The translations under genes and the position numbers were made by a program. This document shows, in pieces, positions 6,027-9,383 of a stretch of 9,383 nucleotides of DNA. Location: the NCBI GenBank assembly GCA_016872875.1, contig VGYW01000334.1, positions 1 to 9,383 of the forward strand. Reading direction: 5' to 3'. This DNA is from Planctomycetota bacterium. GTDB lineage: Bacteria > Planctomycetota > PUPC01 > DSUN01. Below the pieces are notes generated by a model that did no database searches, was not told the DNA's origin, and saw only the letters and a list, made by a program, of their open reading frames with translations. Numbering within the stretch: position 1 is the first letter of the stretch; each line of letters starts with the position of its first letter.

Positions 6027-6596
6027 TCACAACTGTGCCTCCAGGCGCCGGCGGCTCTCGGGGTCGAGGGCTAGGATGTCAGGCACGTCGTAGCGGTTGC
6101 CCTCGACGTCAATGATGGTGAGGCGGCGGGGGGCAGGCTCCTTGACCTGGTCGCGGATGCCCTTGGTGAGGAACTTCCGCCGCCCGCGGTCGGTCTCGAC
6201 GACCCAGCCGACGACGTCGCCGCGCGCGCGGCAGGCCACGATGCGCTGAATCTGCGGGACGAGGTATCGTCGGCGGAGCTCCTGGCGGGCGAGGTGGAGG
6301 TTCCCCGGCCCCAACACCGCGATGTCGCGCACGATGCCGACCTCCTTGCCGTCCTTGGCGATCAGCGAAATCCAGCGCTCCGGCTCGCTGAGGGGGAAGA
6401 GCCTGACGAGGGCGACCTCACGCCACTCGGCGGCGTCGCCCTCGCGGAACTGGAGCCTCGGGGCCTCGAAACGGAACTGGACTCCCTCGGGCTCGAGGAA
6501 GCGCAGCTCGCTGGAGGTTTCCTCGGGCATTGGGAGGCTGGGGCCGGAGTCGGCCGCCTTCGCCTCGCCGCCCATGTGATGCTCGTGAAAGCCCAT
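6027..6596 (-). CDS. DUF1854 family protein
   Basis: A 189-residue protein. After a variable, histidine-containing N-terminus (MGFHEHHMGG) it carries the DUF1854 domain, about residues 55-187. The domain includes the core EVGIVRDIAVLGPGNLHLA (85-103), RRRYLVPQIQRI (108-119), VVETDRGRRKF (132-142), IIDVEGNRYDVPD (161-173) and LDPESRRRLE (177-186). Its biochemical role is unknown. I recall it is regularly encoded beside an ABC exporter like the upstream gene here, and that both are annotated elsewhere as cyanophycin-metabolism-associated. The frame stays open to a TTG at 6668, which would add eight consecutive aspartates. I prefer the ATG at 6596, which has GGAG 5 nt and AGGAG 10 nt upstream, leaving the triplet repeat untranslated. 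Confidence 0.82.
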   Translation of the reverse strand: MGFHEHHMGGEAKAADSGPSLPMPEETSSELRFLEPEGVQFRFEAPRLQFREGDAAEWREVALVRLFPLSEPERWISLIAKDGKEVGIVRDIAVLGPGNLHLARQELRRRYLVPQIQRIVACRARGDVVGWVVETDRGRRKFLTKGIRDQVKEPAPRRLTIIDVEGNRYDVPDILALDPESRRRLEAQL

Positions 6597-6611
6597 TTGC
6601 GCTCCGCTCCT

Positions 6612-6723
6612 GTCGTCGTCGTCGTCGTCGTCGTCCTCGAATCCTCTGGCGCTGCGTCTCGCTCTCAAGCAGGGGCCTGGGAGGGAGAAGATCGAGAACG
6701 AGGACGACGACGACGACGAGGAC
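6612..6723 (-). repeat. GTC/GAC triplet-repeat hairpin
   Basis: Eight GTC triplets (6612-6635) and five GAC triplets (6703-6717) face each other. Bases 6621-6639 and 6699-6717 form a perfect 19-bp stem around a 59-nt loop. It fills the gap between the ABC exporter stop and the DUF1854 start, directly upstream of the latter's ribosome-binding site. It could affect translation or mRNA stability of the downstream genes, or be a slippage-prone microsatellite. Confidence 0.75.
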
Positions 6724-6728
6724 GGTTG

Positions 6729-8918
6729 TTAGCGTTCCACCTCCCTCACCTTCGAGATCTCCTGATAGGTCTTCACCAATCGGCTGAACTCGCCGCCCTC
6801 CTTGGCCAGGAGCTCGTCGTGGGTGCCGGTCTCCACGATCTCGCCGTTCTTGAGGACGACGAGGCGGTTGGCGTTCCGCAGCGTGGCGAGGCGGTGGGCG
6901 ATGGCGAACGTGGTGCGGCCCTGGACGAGGCGGGCGATGGCCTCCTGGACCTGTTTCTCGGTCTGGACGTCGAGCTGGGAGGTGGCCTCGTCGAGGACGA
7001 GGATGCGCGGGTCGTGGAGGATGGCGCGCGCGATTGCGAGGCGCTGGCGCTCGCCCGCGCTCAGGCCGCCGCCCTTCTCGCCGAGCCAGGTCTCGTAGGC
7101 GTCGGGCTTCCGCAGGATGAAGTCGTGGGCGTTGGCGATCTTGGCGGCGCGGATGACCTCCTCGCGCGTGGCGCCGGGCCGCGCGTAGGCGATGTTGTCG
7201 GCGATGCTCCCGCCGAAGAGGAAGGTGTCCTGGGGAACGACGCCGAGCTGGCGGCGGAGGTCCTCGATCCGCGCCTTGCGGCTCGGCACGCCGTCAATCA
7301 GCACCTCGCCTTCGTCGGGGTTGTAGAAGCGGCACAGGAGGTTGATGGTCGTGGTCTTGCCGGCGCCGCTCTGGCCCACAAGGCCGATCATCTCGCCCGG
7401 CTTGGCCTCGAAGGAGACGTTCTTGAGGACTGGGCGGTGCGGCTCGTAGCCGAAGGTCACGCCCTTGTATTCCACGCGGCCTTCGATGCGGGGCAGCGGG
7501 GCCGCATCGTCGGCGTCCTGGACCTCCGGCCGCTGGTCGAGGACCTCGAAGACCCGCTCGGTGGCGGTGAGGGCGCGGCTGCACCAGTTGAGGAGCTGCG
7601 ACATCCAGCGCAGCGGCTCGTAGAACATCCGCGCCAGGCTCACGAACACGATCAGGTCGCCCACCGTCATGTGGTGGCGGAGCACGTCGCGCGCGCCGAG
7701 ATACCAGACGAGGAGGGTTCCGAGGGTGATGAGGAGCCCGACGCCTGAGAAGAGGACGGCCCAGACACGCTCGACGGTGACGCCGGTGTCGGCGAGGTCG
7801 CGGCTGCGGGCGTCGAAGCGGGCGATCTCGCGCCGCTCCTGCGCGAAGGCCTTGACGATGCGAAGGCCGTTCAGCGTCTCGCTCAGGAGCGCGTTGAGCC
7901 GCCCCCAGTTGTGGAAGAGCCTGTGGACGTAGTGGCGCACCCGCTTCCAAAAGATGCCGGAGAGCGCCATCACCACGGGCGCCGGCACCAGGATGAAGAG
8001 CGCCAGCTTCCAGTTGATGGCGAACACGATGGCCGCGATGCCCAGGATTTGCAGGATGTTGATCACCAGCTCCTGCGAGCCCCAGACCAGAAACGCCTGG
8101 AGCTGGCCGGTGTCCTGGTTCACCCGCGAGATGATGGTGCCCATCTCGCCCTTGTCGTAGAAGCTGAGCGAGAGGAACTGGAGGTGGCGGTAGAGCTGGC
8201 AGCGGATGTCGTGCGTGATGCGGTTTCCGAGCCAGGCGGCGAGCCAGGCCTGCGCCACGCCCAGGAGCGTGATGAGCAGGTGCGCCACGAGCGCGGCCAG
8301 GACGATGATGCCCAGGAGCCGCAGGTCCCCGCCCGGAATCAGCACCTTGTCGAGCAGCGGCTTCTGGAGCCAGGGGATGAAGAGGCCGAGCGCCGTGCCC
8401 ACGGCGGCCATCGCCGCGAGCGCGGCGGCGGAGGCGAGGTAGGGCCTCAGGTAGCCCAGGAGGCGCCGGAGCGCCCGGCTCTTCGGCACGCAGATGGGGC
8501 AGACCTTCGTCCCCTTGTCGAAGGGCAGGCCGCAGGTGGGGCAGCGTTTGGCCTCGTCGGCGGGCAGCTCCGCCTTCTCGCCCTTCAGCCACTTCTCGAG
8601 CACCTTCGCGGCGGTGGCGAAGCGCGGGAAGCGAGCCGCCGAGTAGCGCACGAGCTCGAGGCGGACTCCGTTGTGGGAGGCCTCGAGCGCCCCGCCGCCG
8701 AAGTAGCTCTCGGCCTTCGGCTCCTTGAGTTCCGCGAAGGGCACCTCCAGGCGGACCGCGGGCGCGGCCCCCTCGTCGAGGGCCACCACGAGCACCTTGT
8801 CCGCCGTCACCACGAGCAGCTCGCGCCCGAACGCGCCGTCGGGGCGCAGGTCGGCCTCCACGGCCAGCCGCACCGGCCCCTCCACCCTCAGCCCCTCGGG
8901 CACCGGCTCGTTCCACAT
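6729..8918 (-). CDS. ABC exporter (fused TM-ATPase) with N-terminal zinc ribbon
   Basis: A 729-residue half-transporter fused to its ATPase. The N-terminal extension (1 to about 120) is a beta-rich domain of unknown role, followed by a zinc ribbon with Cys126, Cys129, Cys140 and Cys143. The six-helix exporter domain runs about 155-455. The nucleotide-binding domain has Walker A GQSGAGKTT (515-523), Q-loop Gln563, a variant signature LSAGE (619-623, usual LSGGQ), Walker B ILVLDEA (639-645, catalytic Glu644) and H-loop His675. It should act as a homodimer in the inner membrane; the substrate is unknown. The ATG at 8918 has AAGGGGA 6 nt upstream. The open frame to 9020 lacks such a site and enters a hairpin repeat. 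The DUF1854 gene follows after 132 bp on the same strand, a recurrent pairing. Confidence 0.92.
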   Translation of the reverse strand: MWNEPVPEGLRVEGPVRLAVEADLRPDGAFGRELLVVTADKVLVVALDEGAAPAVRLEVPFAELKEPKAESYFGGGALEASHNGVRLELVRYSAARFPRFATAAKVLEKWLKGEKAELPADEAKRCPTCGLPFDKGTKVCPICVPKSRALRRLLGYLRPYLASAAALAAMAAVGTALGLFIPWLQKPLLDKVLIPGGDLRLLGIIVLAALVAHLLITLLGVAQAWLAAWLGNRITHDIRCQLYRHLQFLSLSFYDKGEMGTIISRVNQDTGQLQAFLVWGSQELVINILQILGIAAIVFAINWKLALFILVPAPVVMALSGIFWKRVRHYVHRLFHNWGRLNALLSETLNGLRIVKAFAQERREIARFDARSRDLADTGVTVERVWAVLFSGVGLLITLGTLLVWYLGARDVLRHHMTVGDLIVFVSLARMFYEPLRWMSQLLNWCSRALTATERVFEVLDQRPEVQDADDAAPLPRIEGRVEYKGVTFGYEPHRPVLKNVSFEAKPGEMIGLVGQSGAGKTTTINLLCRFYNPDEGEVLIDGVPSRKARIEDLRRQLGVVPQDTFLFGGSIADNIAYARPGATREEVIRAAKIANAHDFILRKPDAYETWLGEKGGGLSAGERQRLAIARAILHDPRILVLDEATSQLDVQTEKQVQEAIARLVQGRTTFAIAHRLATLRNANRLVVLKNGEIVETGTHDELLAKEGGEFSRLVKTYQEISKVREVER

Positions 8919-9015
8919 CGGACGTCCCCTTGCTCGCCAACAGCCAGTCCTATCATCTTCCCTTTTTCCCCGCCGAAGTGCAAGGCCATCCATGCCCGCA
9001 ACAGTGGGAGAGGTT

Positions 9016-9034
9016 GGCAAGCGGGACGCTTGCC
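9016..9034 (+). repeat. REP-like hairpin
   Basis: GGCAAGCG (9016-9023) and CGCTTGCC (9027-9034) form a perfect 8-bp stem with a GGA loop. It sits between the divergent ABC exporter and tRNA genes, and short GC-rich palindromes of this form are common dispersed repeats in some bacteria. Only one copy is present here, so the repeat status is inferred. Confidence 0.5.
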
Positions 9035-9083
9035 GCTACATCGCCCGGAGCAGGGGGTCTCGCGGATTTGCCCGTTCTTTCGC

Positions 9084-9111
9084 TTGCAAAAACGTGGGGT
9101 GGTGGTATAAT
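9084..9111 (+). promoter_or_regulatory. Promoter of the tRNA-Leu gene
   Basis: TTGCAA (9084-9089) and a perfect TATAAT (9106-9111) are 16 bp apart, with TG at 9103-9104 extending the -10 box. Transcription would begin near 9118, six bases before the mature tRNA. Its layout closely matches the toxin-antitoxin promoter at 682-709. Confidence 0.75.
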
Positions 9112-9123
9112 GAAGGAGCCGAC

Positions 9124-9211
<88 letters not shown>

Positions 9212-9287
9212 TCGCCCCCTCCATGCCCATCCCATAGAGTGCGGCACCGTCGGCCGTCGAGCGCGTTGGGGTCTCCTGGGCATGGAG

Positions 9288-9323
9288 AGGCCCCGGAGGG
9301 GACACGGCCTGGTTCCGGGGCCT
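9288..9323 (-). terminator. Terminator-like hairpin between convergent genes
   Basis: AGGCCCCGGA (9288-9297) pairs perfectly with TCCGGGGCCT (9314-9323) around a 16-nt loop. It lies 11 bp after the stop of the leftward ferredoxin-type gene and also downstream of the rightward tRNA, so it could stop transcripts from both sides. No T-run follows in either direction. Confidence 0.4.
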
Positions 9324-9334
9324 TGGGCGCGGGG

Positions 9335-9383
9335 TCACTTGACCTTTATGGCCTCGACCGGGCACTCGGGGACGCAGCTCTCG
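9335..9383 (-). CDS. C-terminal end of a 4Fe-4S ferredoxin-type protein (partial)
   Basis: The last 15 codons of a leftward gene whose start lies beyond the window. They encode ESCVPECPVEAIKVK followed by TGA (9337-9335). The CxxxCPVEAI pattern is the end of a bacterial-type 4Fe-4S cluster motif, in which the final cysteine followed by proline ligates the second cluster. The protein ends five residues after this block, as small two-cluster ferredoxins often do. It is probably an electron carrier, but a longer ferredoxin-domain enzyme cannot be excluded from this fragment. Confidence 0.72.
   Translation of the reverse strand, partial: ESCVPECPVEAIKVK

Noticed and set aside
6294..7748. Long rightward open frame opposite DUF1854 and the ABC ATPase domain
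   Set aside because: Low-complexity Glu/Gly/Ala/Leu-rich translation that crosses two clear leftward genes; a shadow of their codon bias.
8919..9020. Upstream extension of the ABC exporter to 9020
   Set aside because: The extra 34 residues lack family resemblance and a ribosome-binding site and run into the REP-like hairpin; the ATG at 8918 has a good site.
7911..9110. Rightward open frame opposite the exporter membrane domain
   Set aside because: Low-complexity translation that ends inside the tRNA promoter; the opposite strand encodes a well-supported ABC exporter.

Overview
The window is GC-rich bacterial chromosome. Long antisense open frames shadow nearly every real gene, as is usual at this base composition. 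The exported beta-propeller and formylglycine-enzyme-like lipoprotein, the AsmA-like protein, the DUF1854/ABC pair and the many palindromic intergenic repeats are all compatible with the Planctomycetota/Verrucomicrobiota (PVC) or a related environmental lineage. That placement is an inference, because no phylogenetic marker is complete here.

Left part (1-1610): the first codons of a leftward gene run off the edge. A leftward MNT-type nucleotidyltransferase (265-588) is divergent from a rightward cluster of a ribbon-helix-helix antitoxin, a MazF/PemK toxin overlapping it by 16 bp, and a small Smr-domain protein. Two good sigma-70-type promoters stand back to back between the divergent units.

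Middle (1611-3746): a hairpin made of GGATG-type units separates smr from a two-gene operon for an exported TolB-like beta-propeller protein and a SUMF1/FGE-domain lipoprotein. The operon ends in a convergent intergenic region with a terminator-like hairpin and a strikingly regular palindrome of six CACGGAC units at 10-bp spacing.

Right part (3747-8918): three leftward genes, transcribed in the order ABC exporter with an N-terminal zinc ribbon, DUF1854 protein, AsmA-like membrane-anchored protein. The first gap holds a GTC/GAC triplet-repeat hairpin and the second holds a second, inverted copy of the GGATG element. The ABC/DUF1854 pairing is a recurring gene pair; as I recall, its families are annotated elsewhere as associated with cyanophycin metabolism, but no cyanophycin gene is visible here.

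Right edge (8919-9383): a REP-like hairpin, a strong promoter, a complete tRNA-Leu(GAG) with encoded CCA, a terminator-like hairpin, and the last 15 codons of a leftward 4Fe-4S ferredoxin-type protein.

I do not see a clear new multi-gene system. The least explained signals are the structured intergenic palindromes: a two-copy GGATG family placed just before start codons, a helically phased CACGGAC palindrome, and a triplet-repeat stem.
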